64,000 nt of DNA from Lepidonotus clava (taxonomy: Eukaryota; Annelida; Polychaeta; Phyllodocida; Polynoidae): contig OW387148.1 of assembly GCA_936440205.1 (NCBI GenBank), forward strand, positions 44,737,003 to 44,801,002, written 5' to 3'. Position 1 is the stretch's first letter. Each line of letters begins with the position of its first letter. Shown here in pieces: positions 22,325 through 33,919 of the stretch. The notes below the pieces were generated by a model. The model saw only the letters and a program-made list of their open reading frames with translations, did not search any database and was not told the DNA's origin. Both the position numbers and the translations under genes were made by a program.

Positions 22325-22386
22325 CGCAAAATAATGGGCTAATTTTGTATTATCATACAATCAGATAAGGTGAAATTCGAGCTGTG
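22325..22386 (-). repeat. Terminal inverted repeat of element A (env-side end)
   Basis: On the minus strand it starts CACAGCTCGAATTTCACC and continues CTTATCTGATTGTATGATAA. It is the mirror image of the left end of B, with a few changes in the first 18 bases. The adjacent ATA (22,387-22,389) is the predicted target triplet; its partner should lie left of the window. Confidence 0.85.
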
Positions 22387-22649
22387 ATAATAAGTGTCAA
22401 GTGGACCCAAGTCAACAGGACTTATTAAACAAGATGGTCATTGCTGTAAATGCAAAATTGATTGAAATAAACGACACAGGCATTGCCTTTCCATGGATTA
22501 GTCACAGGGTTCATCACTGTAAAGGACACGGCAAGTGGAAACATAAGTATCAACACCTGACTGACGGGTGTCACTTCAACTGTGAAATGAAAGACTACTG
22601 TGTTGATCAAATTTGCAGCTGCCTCCAGCGTCTACTTATCACACACTAA
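22387..22649 (+). pseudogene. LINE ORF1 fragment, C-terminal esterase-like (SGNH-type) end
   Basis: An open frame runs straight out of the boundary of element A and ends at 22,649. The last third contains a DGCH motif, which resembles the Asp-x-x-His active-site end of SGNH/GDSL-type esterase domains found in ORF1 of some CR1-like LINEs. It lies 0.6 kb upstream of ORF2 on the same strand, as expected for a two-ORF LINE. The N-terminal part is presumably beyond element A, outside the window. The esterase reading is inferred from the motif and the position only. Confidence 0.5.
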
Positions 22650-23243
22650 ACAAAATACTATGAGCAATTGGGTAATGACAAGAAACAGGTTCGTTGAGCC
22701 TGATGCGTGGACAACCCATAACATTGAATAAGGGATGATAGGTCCAATGAGCCTGATGCTTAAAAACTTAATATTTTGGAACTATTATAATTCCTTGATG
22801 TTGGGGTAATTGCAGACGGTCAGTTCGGCGAGCTGATTGCCTCTGCAATAGGCCAATGTATCCAGGGTGATTATTTTGTCTTTGACTCCTTGATGCTCGG
22901 TCAGTTTTACAGCAACTGGTTCGGTGAGCTAGCGGCTGGGAATAGAACCATGAAATTGAGGGGTGCTGATAAAACGTCTTATTGTTTTACAAATATAGTC
23001 AGTCATTATCTTCTCTTGATGTGGGGTAATTATTGAGTGACTGGTTCGGTGAGCCCGGAGCTCAGTAATAGGCCAAGGAATCTCAAGATGTACGGTTATA
23101 CTGTCCTAATTTGACTAGATTAATTATAGCGCAACGCATGACATGCTCATCCATTTATACTAACGCGCTATTATACTTATCCATTTTACTCATCATACAT
23201 GTTCATCCTTCACCAACATTCATATGTTTCAATCGTCTAAGAA
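22650..23243 (+). mobile_element. LINE inter-ORF region
   Basis: Lies between the ORF1 fragment and ORF2. It holds repeated phrases built on TGAGCCTGATGC and GGTTCGGTGAGC, as a loose degenerate repeat. No gene is visible. Confidence 0.5.
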
Positions 23244-24490
23244 ATGGGGCCCTGGAATCTCTGCTGCACTATTAATAATCATATGTCTGTTATAGAGATT
23301 GATAAATTACATAGCATTAAAGGTTTAACGATTGTTCATTTAAACGCCAGGAGTTTACTTCACAAATTGGATGATATCAGTACAAATTTTACAGATATTG
23401 ACATTTTGGTTATAAGTGAAACATGGTTAAATAAAAATATCCCTGACGAATCAATCAATATTCAAGGTTATAACTTGATTAGACAGGACCGGGTCACTTC
23501 TAATAAAAAACGAGGTGGTGGAATTTGTATATATGTGAAGGAACATTATACTAACAATAGATTATCATTTGATTTTAATATCACAACCAAAGATCATGAG
23601 ATATTAGTAACACAAGTAAAATGTGGAAATATTAAACCATTTTATATCATAGCGGTATACAGGCCTCCGACTGGTAGAATTGCTGAACTACTCAGGATTC
23701 TAAATGAAATTAATAAATTATTAGACCGAAATAGACATGAATTATATATCTTGGGTGACTTTAATTTTAATTATAACCATAGTCCCACAAAAAAAAGACT
23801 AAACATAGCCCACTGGGAAAGAAAAATGAATCTCAGACAAGTAATACGATCTGATACGCGTCTGACTGATTCTACAAATTCTCTGTTGGATCATATATAT
23901 TGTGATACTCAACATGTTCAAATGTGCGGCACAATAAATTTTAATATCAGTGACCATCTGCCAATATTTATCAATCGTAAAAAAGCTAGAATTAAATTGG
24001 ACAAAAAGGAAGTAGTTGGGAGGTCCTATATTCGTTACAATAAGCACACTTTTCAAGAAATATTCAAGAAGAGTGACTGGACGAAATTTGATATTGAAGG
24101 CTCAGTTGATAAATTATGGGATATTTATCAGGGAAATCTAGAAGCTAGTTTAGATCTTTTATGTCCAATACGTAGATTAATAGTAGTTGATAAAAAACCA
24201 CGATGGATAGATAATGAAGTTATCCAATTAATGAGAGACAGAGATAAAGCTTTCAGGATAGCGAGGCGCACAGCTCTGCCAACTGATTGGACCAAGGCGC
24301 GCAATGTTAGGAACCATCTGGCTATGACAATTAAGTCTAAGAAATCACGTATTATCAAAGATTGTTTGAATAACAATTTAAAAAATCCCAAAAGGTTCTG
24401 GAAAGAACTAAATACTTTGTTACCTGGGCGAAAATCTACTGCCAACTTCATGCAATTTGAGTGTGAGGATGGTACGGATATATCAAAAGA
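23244..24490 (+). pseudogene. LINE ORF2, endonuclease part (5' of the element B insertion)
   Basis: An apurinic/apyrimidinic-type endonuclease is clear. Its motifs in order are VHLNARSL near the start, ISETWL, RGGGICIYV, AVYRPP, LGDFNFNY, and LLDHIY followed by NISDHLPI. About 130 further residues form the linker towards the reverse transcriptase. The frame is open until element B begins at 24,491 and resumes at 50,422. The fold and motif order are those of CR1/jockey-like LINEs. The in-frame start at 23,244 gives the endonuclease a normal length; a slightly different start is possible. Confidence 0.85.
24488..24490. repeat. 3-bp target-site duplication AGA of element B (left copy)
   Basis: AGA directly precedes CACAGG at 24,491 and recurs directly after CCTGTG at 50,422-50,424. 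Removing B and one AGA restores an uninterrupted LINE reading frame across the joint, which independently fixes the boundaries. Confidence 0.9.
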
Positions 24491-24552
24491 CACAGGACGA
24501 AATGAACCTTATCTGATTGTATGGTAATAAAAAATTAGCCCATTATTTTGCG
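24491..24552 (+). repeat. Left terminal inverted repeat of element B
   Basis: Starts CACAGGACGAAATGAACC, then CTTATCTGATTGTAT, and ends at TTTTGCG. It pairs with 50,360-50,421 with about 11 mismatches, and is almost identical to the right end of copy A (22,325-22,386). Confidence 0.92.
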
Positions 24553-25860
24553 TCAGTGTTAAAGACCAGGCGGGACTTAATGATGGGCTGCCACCTAAAT
24601 AGTTAAGGCGCGCACCATGTCACAGCGTTTCCTTAAGTGTCAAAGTGTCAACGTAGCCTGACGCTACACAGCGCTCAAGTCCAGGTCGCACTCCCACGCC
24701 GTCTACCATGGTCGCACAGGCGATGGTCGTATGGGCTTGGCCTAAACGCACTTTGTAGCAGAAGGAGCGTAGCACAAAAAACGCCCCGTAAGCGTCTACG
24801 ATGCCATACTTTAGAACTCAGTAAGAAGCGTTAATGCTGCCCATGTAGGAACGCGACCCACCGTCTGGATAAGAATTCCGATCGTTAAGAGTGGTTTCAC
24901 TCCCCAGCGCGGCTACCGCTTTCAGAAGTGAAAATTGATGAAGAAAAGTTGGGGTTATATAATAAACTTCAATCAGGACATGGTTGGATGGACAGAAAGC
25001 AAATTTTAAGTCCTTTCCTGTTGTCTTTCACAAGTTAGCTTGTAGGCAAAAGTATTTTGAATATATTTGTAAAAAAGAAAAAGGACAGAAATAACTAGAT
25101 ACGTTTTGGTGTATGTCAAAATTGAAACGATGTTACATGCCCTTCCATGTTTGTCAAATAGGTTAAAAAATGCAGATCCATTATAGGCTTACAAGTTTCG
25201 GCTGGCATAACGCTAACAAGTGTGCTTAACCCTGGTAATATATAGGCAAAATAGTGTCTAAATGTAAAGTTTTGGTCAGAAATGCCTTTTTTATTATTAT
25301 TATTATTATTATTATTGTTGTTCTTATTAGTATTTTTGACCCGCTCATGCAGAGAGCCGGTTATCCTTTGTGTGTCTTTTTTTTTCCTTTTTTTTTTTTT
25401 TTTTAATCTTTTACTGTATCTTTCATTACTTCTTTAGAACAAAAGTGTTGTCATCTTATGTAATGTAATTGTATTAATCTATCTCTGTTGGTTCTTTTTC
25501 GAGTGGCATTCAAACACAAACAAGGGTGATTTAAGTGCGAGTTGTTTTTTATTCTTGTCAGCTTAAGATGCTCAGTCACATGCTGTGTTTTACAGGTGGC
25601 AGCATTGTTTTCTACATGCTAGCGTGTCAACATGCTCATTGACATTCAGTGTTTTACAGGCGACAGCTTTTTTTTCTATGCTAGCTCGCTTGTACAAAAG
25701 TATAAGTAGAATGCAGGAAGTATACAGTGTTGCATTTTCTCAAGTGTCAAAAGGGTGTACTGAAAACTGTGAACTCTGCAACAACTCGCCGTGCCATAGA
25801 TGGCACGGCTAGCATTCCCCTCCAACGCGAACCTGCAGCTGATTTGGCACCACTGTTTAC
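24553..25860. other. Subterminal region and env upstream region, element B
   Basis: Mirror of 20,960-22,324. Contains near-palindromic GC-rich phrases around CTTTGTAGCAGAAGGAGCG and GCGTCTACGATGCC, an (ATT)n run and T-rich runs, and a repeated pair of segments built on ACATGCT and GTGTTTTACAGG (25,570-25,680). No gene. Confidence 0.5.
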
Positions 25861-25870
25861 ATATAAATAA
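25861..25870 (+). promoter_or_regulatory. TATA box of env, copy B
   Basis: ATATAAATAA 45 bp upstream of the env ATG at 25,915. A likely start of transcription is the CATTCA about 30 bp downstream. Confidence 0.65.
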
Positions 25871-25914
25871 GGGAAGTGACTTTTTCATTTCATACTCATT
25901 CACGCAGACTGACC

Positions 25915-27774
25915 ATGGAGTCTTATATGTGGATAGTGTTCTCAGTATTAGTTACATGCAACCTTGCATTGCCCGATGCAAAAATGCTCCTGAATTACGG
26001 CGTAACATTTAAGCCCATAAAATCTGTGTTCATTCGGAACAGCTACGTCATTGTGCCTGTGGATGTTACCTTGCCAACATTACTCAAGCCCATCATTGTT
26101 TCCGACGTCAACTCATGTCGCCAACATTTGCAGAGCAAAAACACACGGCGACCTGACCTATGTAGGGAGTTCATTACCGATTTCCAGAATATCGTGGCCT
26201 TGCAGAAAAAAGCCAATGACATGATCACAGATACCCTGTTACACATTGGATTAATTTTGGATGTAAATTCACATGTAACCAGTCGGACCAGACGCTTGTC
26301 GGACGGTCTTTTACCAGTCGTGGGTGAGGTCTCTGAATTTATGTTTGGCACAGCAACAGTGGCTGAACTAAAGGGAGTGAAATCCCTTGTAAACAGTGTC
26401 GCACTGGCAGATGAGACTAATGTCCGTCAAATTCTATACCTAGGAAATGCCCTGAAAGCTGTGGTAAATATCACACAAAATAATGTGAAGTTGCAAATGC
26501 AGTCGGTATTGGAAAATACCGAATTCCTCCTTAATTTATCTAGGCAGTTAGATATTTACAAACGCCGCAAACATGTAGCCGACATGTTAAGACAGGACAC
26601 TCTACGAATGGAAATGGAAAATGAAGCTCTATATTCTCAACTAACTAGGCTAACTTCTGACGTTCGTGCTCTTGGAAAGAAGATCATAAAGCCAAGTTTC
26701 ATAAATTTAGAAGAGATGAAAAGAGTTTTACAAGCAGCTGCTACCGACGTGCCTCACCAACGCCTAAGGGAACTTGGGATACGCCTGCCTACAGTGAGTG
26801 AAATGTATGATGAGATATCATTGTTGACTGAACCCCGATTAACGGAAAACGGTACAATTATACAACTGAGTTTACAAGTTCCACTGATCGTTGACGGGGA
26901 AAGTTTTTATTTGTATCAGGTGAACAAGTTCCGACTCCCCTTCCATGGTCATTACACACAACTTTTTCATATACCTGAATATTTGATAATATCGGAGTCT
27001 CAGAAATATATGGCTACACCGGACACATCACAAGTCGCAGCCTGTACTGGCTCTAGGTGTTACATGGATATTTTGACACGTGACTTGCAAAATGATACGT
27101 GTCTCACTGCGTTATTTAATGTTAATCGAACTGCTGTCAAGTCTCTGTGTGACTGCTTAGTAATGGGACATAACAGTGGGTCGATTCATGTGATTGACAG
27201 TATACATTTCCTACTAGCCAACATTAAAACTGTCAATGTCACATGTATTTCTTTGACCGTACAACAAAAGGGATGTTCATCTTGTGTACACACTTTTCCC
27301 TGTGGCTGTTTGATCACAGCAGATACATGGTATGTGAGGACACCTGCCGATGGCTGTGTTCACGAAGTTCATGGACCCAAAATTCTGTATCCAGTCAACA
27401 TGGCCAGTCTGCAACACCTGAATATGACACTAACAAACATTTTAGATCCGGCTCGACTGTACTCTGAACCTATACCGATCTCTTCCCTGAATGAAGAAAT
27501 ACAGACTCGTCAGAAAATTTTACTTGCCAAGGAACACTCCAATTACATCAGCCTTGGGAAGTATGTAAAGGCAATAACGCAACATCAGAAAGAATTCAAC
27601 CGAGAACATTTGGACCATTTACAAGTGGACTTCGGTCACAATATATACGCTTATTGGGCAAATCGAGTATTGACCTTTGTGGTTTCACCTTTATCATTGT
27701 TGTTGATTATAATCTTATGTGCACGTGCTAAAAAACACAACCGTGAGCATTTTGGTTCTCATTCCTCCATATGA
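25915..27774 (+). CDS. env: F-type envelope fusion glycoprotein (baculovirus/errantivirus Env-like), copy B
   Basis: Mirror of 19,042-20,904, with about 20 residue differences in 619 by eye. It has the same signal peptide, furin-type RTRR site, FMFGTAT fusion-peptide region, Cys-rich domain, single C-terminal transmembrane helix and short tail. Looks whole. It is the first gene inside the left terminus of B, about 1.4 kb from it. Confidence 0.85.
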   Translation: MESYMWIVFSVLVTCNLALPDAKMLLNYGVTFKPIKSVFIRNSYVIVPVDVTLPTLLKPIIVSDVNSCRQHLQSKNTRRPDLCREFITDFQNIVALQKKANDMITDTLLHIGLILDVNSHVTSRTRRLSDGLLPVVGEVSEFMFGTATVAELKGVKSLVNSVALADETNVRQILYLGNALKAVVNITQNNVKLQMQSVLENTEFLLNLSRQLDIYKRRKHVADMLRQDTLRMEMENEALYSQLTRLTSDVRALGKKIIKPSFINLEEMKRVLQAAATDVPHQRLRELGIRLPTVSEMYDEISLLTEPRLTENGTIIQLSLQVPLIVDGESFYLYQVNKFRLPFHGHYTQLFHIPEYLIISESQKYMATPDTSQVAACTGSRCYMDILTRDLQNDTCLTALFNVNRTAVKSLCDCLVMGHNSGSIHVIDSIHFLLANIKTVNVTCISLTVQQKGCSSCVHTFPCGCLITADTWYVRTPADGCVHEVHGPKILYPVNMASLQHLNMTLTNILDPARLYSEPIPISSLNEEIQTRQKILLAKEHSNYISLGKYVKAITQHQKEFNREHLDHLQVDFGHNIYAYWANRVLTFVVSPLSLLLIIILCARAKKHNREHFGSHSSI

Positions 27775-28240
27775 ATACATGACAGCAACCTTTTAATAAT
27801 CATATTAAAACTTGAGCAGGCCCTTTGAAGCACTTATTTGTGGACATTTATATATGACCGATTTCTAACTCGTTACATCAAAGTAAATTTTGTGCATTTG
27901 TTGGAAAACAGTAAAGGTCCTATTTAAGGAAATTGAAACATAAGTTGCACCTACATGGAAGATCAATCTACTATTGAATGTGGTTTAAGTACAACAACAA
28001 CAACAACAAAAATCGTTTTTCATTAATGTAAATTCTGACAACATTCCCTCACACAGAAAACAGTCCCTATTGCAGTCAATTAAAAAAATCACATGTTCCA
28101 TCTAAATAAAAGTAAAAAAAAAAATAATAATAATGCCAAACTATTCTACAGAGGACAGAATTGCTTGCTGTTTAAAAATGGTCTACGATTTTCTGGTACC
28201 AAAGAGAAAAAAAAAATACTGTGAAAGATTCACTTTTAGT

Positions 28241-28273
<33 letters not shown>

Positions 28274-28559
28274 ATTCAATTTTTTTAAACACTTTGTAAT
28301 ACATGTCTGCAAATGGAAAAGAAAAAAATCAGGGTTTAATTTAATATACATACATATATCGCAAGGGCCTAGCTACATTACTTTGTGTAAACATAAAAGA
28401 AAATCCTAAAGAAGTGACTCTGCGGTACTGTCCAGAATTACGGCCGATTCGTCAATTTGTAAAATCCAAGTACATCAAGTTCGGATACTAATTAGCACTA
28501 TGGAAAAAAAAAATTTATGCGAACTATTACATGTTGAGGCTGCACAAGCTAGTTCTAAA
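27775..28559. other. Spacer between converging env and mp1, copy B
   Basis: AT-rich; AATAAA at 28,105; long T run at 28,240-28,270; a private insert of about 70 bp. No gene. Confidence 0.45.
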
Positions 28560-29849
28560 CTAAACCCAAGTGTTACTTTTGTACACATTCACCGCTGGAC
28601 ACAGCTGTCTACAGGTGCTGTCGTTTGTTGACTTGAGGCAGATGGTCATCGTGCAGTCTCGGCGTCGGAGGAACGTGTTGAGTTGTAGTCGTTCTTTGCG
28701 GGGGATGTTGACCTTGGTCGGGAGATCCAATGTCAATGGTAGTTCGGGGCCCCAAAGTACCAGCGGACCGGACCACGACATACGGAGACTGGAGGCGATG
28801 ACAGATGGTCGCGATGCACTCATCTTGGGACAATCGGCTGAGAGGATGAAGTTGGCTTCGCAGTGGATGGGGCTGAGAGGCAGCATCAAGGTCTCGTCCT
28901 GGTTATAGACGACCAGGACACACCGTACCCTCACTTCTGGGCGGCGTCTGGCGAGGTTCACCCGTCTGCACAACGATAAACTGAAATCCAAACAAAATAA
29001 TGTCTCATTATTTTCAATGTTATACAGTGAATTTAATTTGAGTAGGCCTTGAGGTGACGTTAACCAGGAACAAGTCTGAATATAAAGTTATCCAGTACAA
29101 TTTTAATTTTAACTCCTTGAAACAACCTACAGAGAATGTTGTACATAGAATTTATGTTGAATAGGCCTTGAGGTGACGTTAAGTAGGAATAGGTCTTAAT
29201 AAAAAGTTCGCTTTATTTTTAATCCTTGCAACAAAATACATAGAATCAGATAATTTTATGTGGCATGGATATAAGGTGGAAAACGTGATTAATCTTAAAA
29301 TGCTCTACAATGTCCGGTAAATAATTGACTTGGAAAATTATTTCAGGTGAGAATGTGGACAATTCTGAAATCTGATTAATATCTGAAAATGTACGTCTCT
29401 GTTATGGAACTAAGTCTGACATATTCTTTTATAGGGAAACCATTACAAACATTAATGATTTTGATTCAGTTTGAAATTATATAAAGCAGAGAAACCAGTG
29501 CGTCTCAAGAGCATGATCACATTAAAAAGAGTTCTAATCTAATTTTGTGGGTTGGTATCCCCAGTATCAATTCATATGAGCGGAGCAAAGATAGATTAGT
29601 AAATATGCTCCCAAACGGCAGGGCTCGCCATTTTCCGTATCCAGCAGATTTTGAAAGTCGGTGTAAACAGTTAATAAAAATATTGGATACGTTGTGAAAT
29701 CACGGGCCAACTCATAATAGTTTCCCCTATATTTGATCAACATATGGAAGGGGTCCCCCCTCTGTTCATGTACAATGAAAAGACCTAGTGGCGTGACGCA
29801 TAACACTTTACTTAACATCATTTAAGGAAAAAAAATACTTGCATGTGTG

Positions 29850-29897
<48 letters not shown>

Positions 29898-30093
29898 TGT
29901 GTGTGTGAGTGTGTGTGAATGTTATTTAAGTATATTCTCACCATAGGTTTAACAGATGGAGGGCAGCAAGGAAGATGACTGCTGTAACAACCAGGCCGCT
30001 TCCCATTGACTTGGATGAGGCAGGGATGTCAGCTCTGGGAATCGGCCTTGACGATTCGTTGAGGAATCTGTCGATGTCCATAAGGAGGTCCAT
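28560..30093 (-). CDS. mp1, single-pass membrane protein, copy B, two exons
   Basis: Mirror of 17,183-18,358: exon 1 30,093-29,942, exon 2 28,980-28,560, with the same splice borders and the same protein except for a few residues. Its intron is longer than in A because of a private insertion at about 29,528-29,925. Looks whole. Unknown family; conserved motifs SWSGPL and IPRKERLQLN. Confidence 0.75.
29528..29925. other. Insertion in the mp1 intron of copy B, with (GT)n tract
   Basis: About 390 bp absent from A at 17,350-17,400. It contains a minus-strand frame of 84 codons (29,567-29,821) without a recognised domain, next to a (GT)n microsatellite at 29,842-29,928. Origin unknown; no clear terminal repeats seen. 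Confidence 0.5.
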
Positions 30094-30234
30094 GTTTCTT
30101 GAAGTCCTGGACAAGTAAATAGTCGTCTGTTTTGTGTGTGAGTGTGGGTGGCTGCAAGGAGCACATGTCGAGATGGGAGAGGCACTGCAGTATTTATGGT
30201 CAGGGTCAAGCCCAGCCAGCACAGGTTACGTGGT

Positions 30235-30865
30235 GTCTGGGCAGGGCCAGCTGCCCGAGCACAAACTACCTCATGAGCGGCAGGGCTTCTCTAAGTCTTG
30301 AGCGGTGTGGGTTACACTCAGTGGCGATAGATCTTCAAAGACTCCAAGCAGTCCCTTTGAACCCCTGTCGGCTGAACCCTTTGCCCAGCCCACAGGTCAT
30401 GTGTAGTTGGGGTAGGATCGCGTGTGGTGCACTCTTAGTGGCGACAGATCTTCAAAGGCTTCAAGCCGCCGTTTCACACCCGTGTCGGCAAGTTCACTGT
30501 TGCGCTAAAGGCGACACCTAATCTGTGTACAGGGCTTCATGGAGAAGACTAAGTATCAGTCCTGCCCTTGTGCGACACCCGGCCCCCTGGACGCAGCAGT
30601 CAGCCCAGCCCAAGCTACCTCAGGAGCGAAGGGGCTTCTCTACATCTTGGGCGAGTTGTGGTGCACTGTTAGGGGGCGACAGATCTTCAAAGGCTTCAAG
30701 CCGCCGTTTCACACCCGTGGCGGCAAGTCCACTTTGTTGCACTACCGGCGACACCTAATCTGTGTACAGGGCTTCATGGAGATGACTAAGTATCAGTCCA
30801 GCCTTTGTGCGACACCCGGCCCCCTGGGCGTACCAGTCGGCCCAGCCAGAGCTACCTCAGGAGCC
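30235..30865. repeat. Tandem repeat block (about 230-bp units) between mp1 and ccp, copy B
   Basis: Mirror of the block at 16,450-17,040, with the same two to three units and the same phrases in reverse complement. Retained in both copies between diverging genes. Confidence 0.7.
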
Positions 30866-30969
30866 GAAAGGACTTCTTTCCAACTGGGCGGCTGGCTACT
30901 TAAACCCCGAGCTTCGTCATAGTTAGTCACTTCTCTTCTTTCTTCAAACTTGCCACATCATCAACTACC

Positions 30970-32966
30970 ATGGACATTTCTCAGACCAGCATCCTAAACA
31001 TGGACACCGGCCACACCTTCACCTCCGAGTCGGGTTCTTCTGGCTCATCCTCCATGACGTCGACTCCGGCCAGCCGCCCACGTGTCTTTCCGCGTACAAG
31101 TCTTTTTGACTCGCCAGCTACCCCTGTACGTGAGACTGCTTTTTGCCTCAGGATGGACGATTCGGACGTCGGCGACGACCAACAGGGCGGGCTGCTGCAG
31201 ACCCTCATGCAGGAGATGACAGTGCTGCGTGACCAAGGGACGAAGCAGCAACAAGAGGTGGCCAACCTCCGCCTGAAGCAGGCAGAGCTCGAGGGGCAGT
31301 TGGCTCAGCAGCGGCAAGCCCAGCCGGCGGCAAAGTCGGCCTATCGGAAAGTAAAGCCAGAAATAAGTGTAAGTTTAAAAATTATTTTTGACTTTGCAAG
31401 AGTAATGTACTCGACAAATAGATAATTAAGTTATTTCCTGAGTAAGCATGCTCATTTTTGTTCCTAGTTTTTTTTTTTAAAAAACATCAACCTTTCTCTG
31501 ATACTCTTTGGATATTGAAAATGTGTACGGTTTTCTGAAAGATGCTCTTAAGGCCAGCTTGTACTTTCTTTTGTCACAGGCGATGGTACGTGAAGCGTAC
31601 AAACAGCTTATCAGGGTGGAAGAGATACGTCCATACAAGGCCGACTTAGGGTAAGATGACTAGACATATGAAATTTGAAATATTCTTTTTTGTTTCAAAG
31701 TTGTCGCTCACTTGTTAAGAACATGACTAATTGAGAATAAAAATGTGTCTGTGATAGGAGGCACTTAGTGCTACATTTGTAAATCACAGTTTCGTTTCCT
31801 GAATCTAGTAAATATATGTTGCAACTGTTCTTAGATGATTCATGTTTCTTGACTGTGAGAACGGAAATCTGCAAACTGTTTGATTATTTTTTTGTTTTGC
31901 TGAAATGAATGCCTTCTTCTACTCACAGTGACAAGTTCTTGGATGCCCAGAACAGAGTCATCACGGCCAAGCTCCTTGAGAACGTCCGGGCGTTGTCCCC
32001 TCGCCTGGATGTTTCTGACATAGAAGGTAATTCAGTTAAACAGTAGTGGAAAATAATACACTTGTACTTTTAAGTCTTTATAGTGGTTTGTTCCTGTAGC
32101 ATATATCCTTATACCCTGTCGACCTCTAACACACTAGTTCTACATTGGCGGGTTGGGACTACACCTTTGACTGGGGCGGTACCCTTTTTAGGGTTTTCAG
32201 TTTTGTTGGCTGGGACAATTTGTTTTTCGGTCTATCTAGAGGTCGTACTTTACATCCCTAATTAACTACTTTTCATGAACATTAAATTATATTGTGGTCT
32301 GTCATGGAAATGGTTTTCATAAATGCTAAAACCGTTGCCTTTGTATTTCATGCAGTCTCCTGCAGGGCCTATTGGAAAACAATACAGGCCAGAGCGCGTG
32401 TGGCCAGGCTAGGCACCCAGCAGAAGGTTAAGGGCCAGACAATCGGACGCTACTATCGGTCGCAGGTAACAAGTTGTTTAATTTCTGTTCTTAATTTATG
32501 CTCTTATTTTTCATCCTGGGTGAACCATGTAGATCTTTCTGTATAACATTCGCCATAAAGCAATTGTTTTATCTTACACATTGCTTAGAATCGTCTGCTG
32601 GATACTTACATGGTTTTTGTTTTTGTTTTTCCTTTGTTCAGAAGATCAAGCGGCGGATGGCTGGTCTGGCCCTGATGGACTGGTCCGAAGAGCAGAAGGA
32701 GCGGGTACGCGCGGTCCTCACGGCGGACTACACATCCGACGACGAGCGTGGCGAGAACGATGACGAGCCGGCCTTCCGACTGGGACGTCGACTTCCGTGG
32801 GAGAGTGTGGAGCTACGGGAAATCAAACGGGAGTTACAGGCTGCCGAACGGCGTCACAGCCGGGCTCGGCGGGGGGGGGACAAGGATGTGCCAGCGGTAC
32901 AATGACGAGGTCGACAACAGCCGACCTGTTCCCCCGCCGGGTGCACCCGCCTGGACAGTAGCTTAA
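30970..32966 (+). pseudogene. ccp, coiled-coil protein, copy B, broken
   Basis: Mirror of 14,333-16,326 with the same five exons: 30,970-31,368; 31,580-31,650; 31,929-32,026; 32,356-32,465; last exon from 32,642. All splice borders are conserved. Highly similar to copy A, but with about one break. AATAAA at 33,070. It has the same orientation as env and the transposase, and diverges from mp1 across a tandem-repeat block. Confidence 0.68.
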
Positions 32967-33919
32967 GCAGTTAATTGGGGTGTACAGATATTTATGTTAA
33001 ATGTTATTTTCTCTTCATGTTATACTTTATGTGAAATAGGAAACTTTACAAATGAACTTGTTGATAAATAATAAAAGCAATTATATTATATTATCGTGTT
33101 CGGTTCATCTATGACACAGAGAATTAGTGTATCATCAGTTAAATTACAAGCACATAGTTAATATAATCAAAACGCAAATAATTTCATAACTATAGACCTA
33201 CACACCAAGAAAGGGTGACAAAAAAAGTCATGGAAAAAAGCATTTTTTTCAAACATCAATAACTTTGTAGATAAATGAGATATTTACGATTCCTATGGTG
33301 TGATTTACATGTTTCATATATGTGTGTAAGAGGAAGAAAAAGTCAACCTTTCTTAGAGCATTGGTCTATAGTCCAATGGTTATTCTAGTACTGAAATTAG
33401 GAAAACTATGCGTGGGCTGACGCTGCAATGCTATATCAACAGATTTTGATGATTAAATTTTGCATTGAGTGCTAGTCCAAAAATTCATTTGAGAACATAA
33501 TATGGCTGAATCGATTATCATAGGGACTTCAAATAGTGCTATTTCCAACAAACACAAGTGATATAATAACATAGCTTACAAATAATACAAGGATCTTATT
33601 TTTTCGGTCATGAATAATGATTTTAAAAAATCCATTCTTTGAGAAAGAATGAAATAAATCCTAGATTGAATGTGCGTCTTTCTGGCATTGCCATGTGTAC
33701 ACTCTCCAAGCCCGTAAGGCTTGTTTCATTCTCCTGCAAACACCACATGTGGCACAGTATCAGAGAGAGGACAAAGAACAGAACAAACATTTGTGCTGTA
33801 GGAGGAAAAAGACAACATAATTTTATTCAATATCCAGATGTAATGATAGGCAGACCGACAATTGACCCAATGAACTTCAGGTTTCCAGATGTAAACACAG
33901 GTGTTGGCCTAAAATGCGA
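32967..33919. other. Spacer between converging ccp and mp2, copy B
   Basis: Mirror of 13,373-14,332. AT-rich; AATAAA at 33,070 for ccp. No gene. Confidence 0.5.

Larger units (their letters stand above)
1..22386 (-). mobile_element. Giant CACTA-type element carrying an envelope gene, copy A (left end outside window)
   Basis: Nearly the whole stretch is the reverse complement of 24,491-48,316. Its right terminus at 22,386 reads inward as CACAGCTCGAATTTCACC followed by CTTATCTGATTGTAT, matching the termini of copy B. It holds, from the env end, env (minus), mp1 (plus), ccp (minus), mp2 (plus) and a Tnp2-family transposase (minus). By comparison with B, about 2.1 kb of the far end lies left of base 1. 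The parts visible here look whole. Private insertions relative to B include a 72-bp hairpin (21,581-21,652) and a MITE (5,875-6,168). Few-per-cent divergence from B indicates a recent insertion. The CACTA assignment rests on the transposase family, the CACAG termini and the 3-bp duplication seen at B. Confidence 0.85.

Noticed and set aside
19042-27774. The env genes as parts of integrated LTR retroviruses
   Set aside because: No gag, protease, integrase, primer-binding site or LTRs around them; the only reverse transcriptase is the unrelated LINE.
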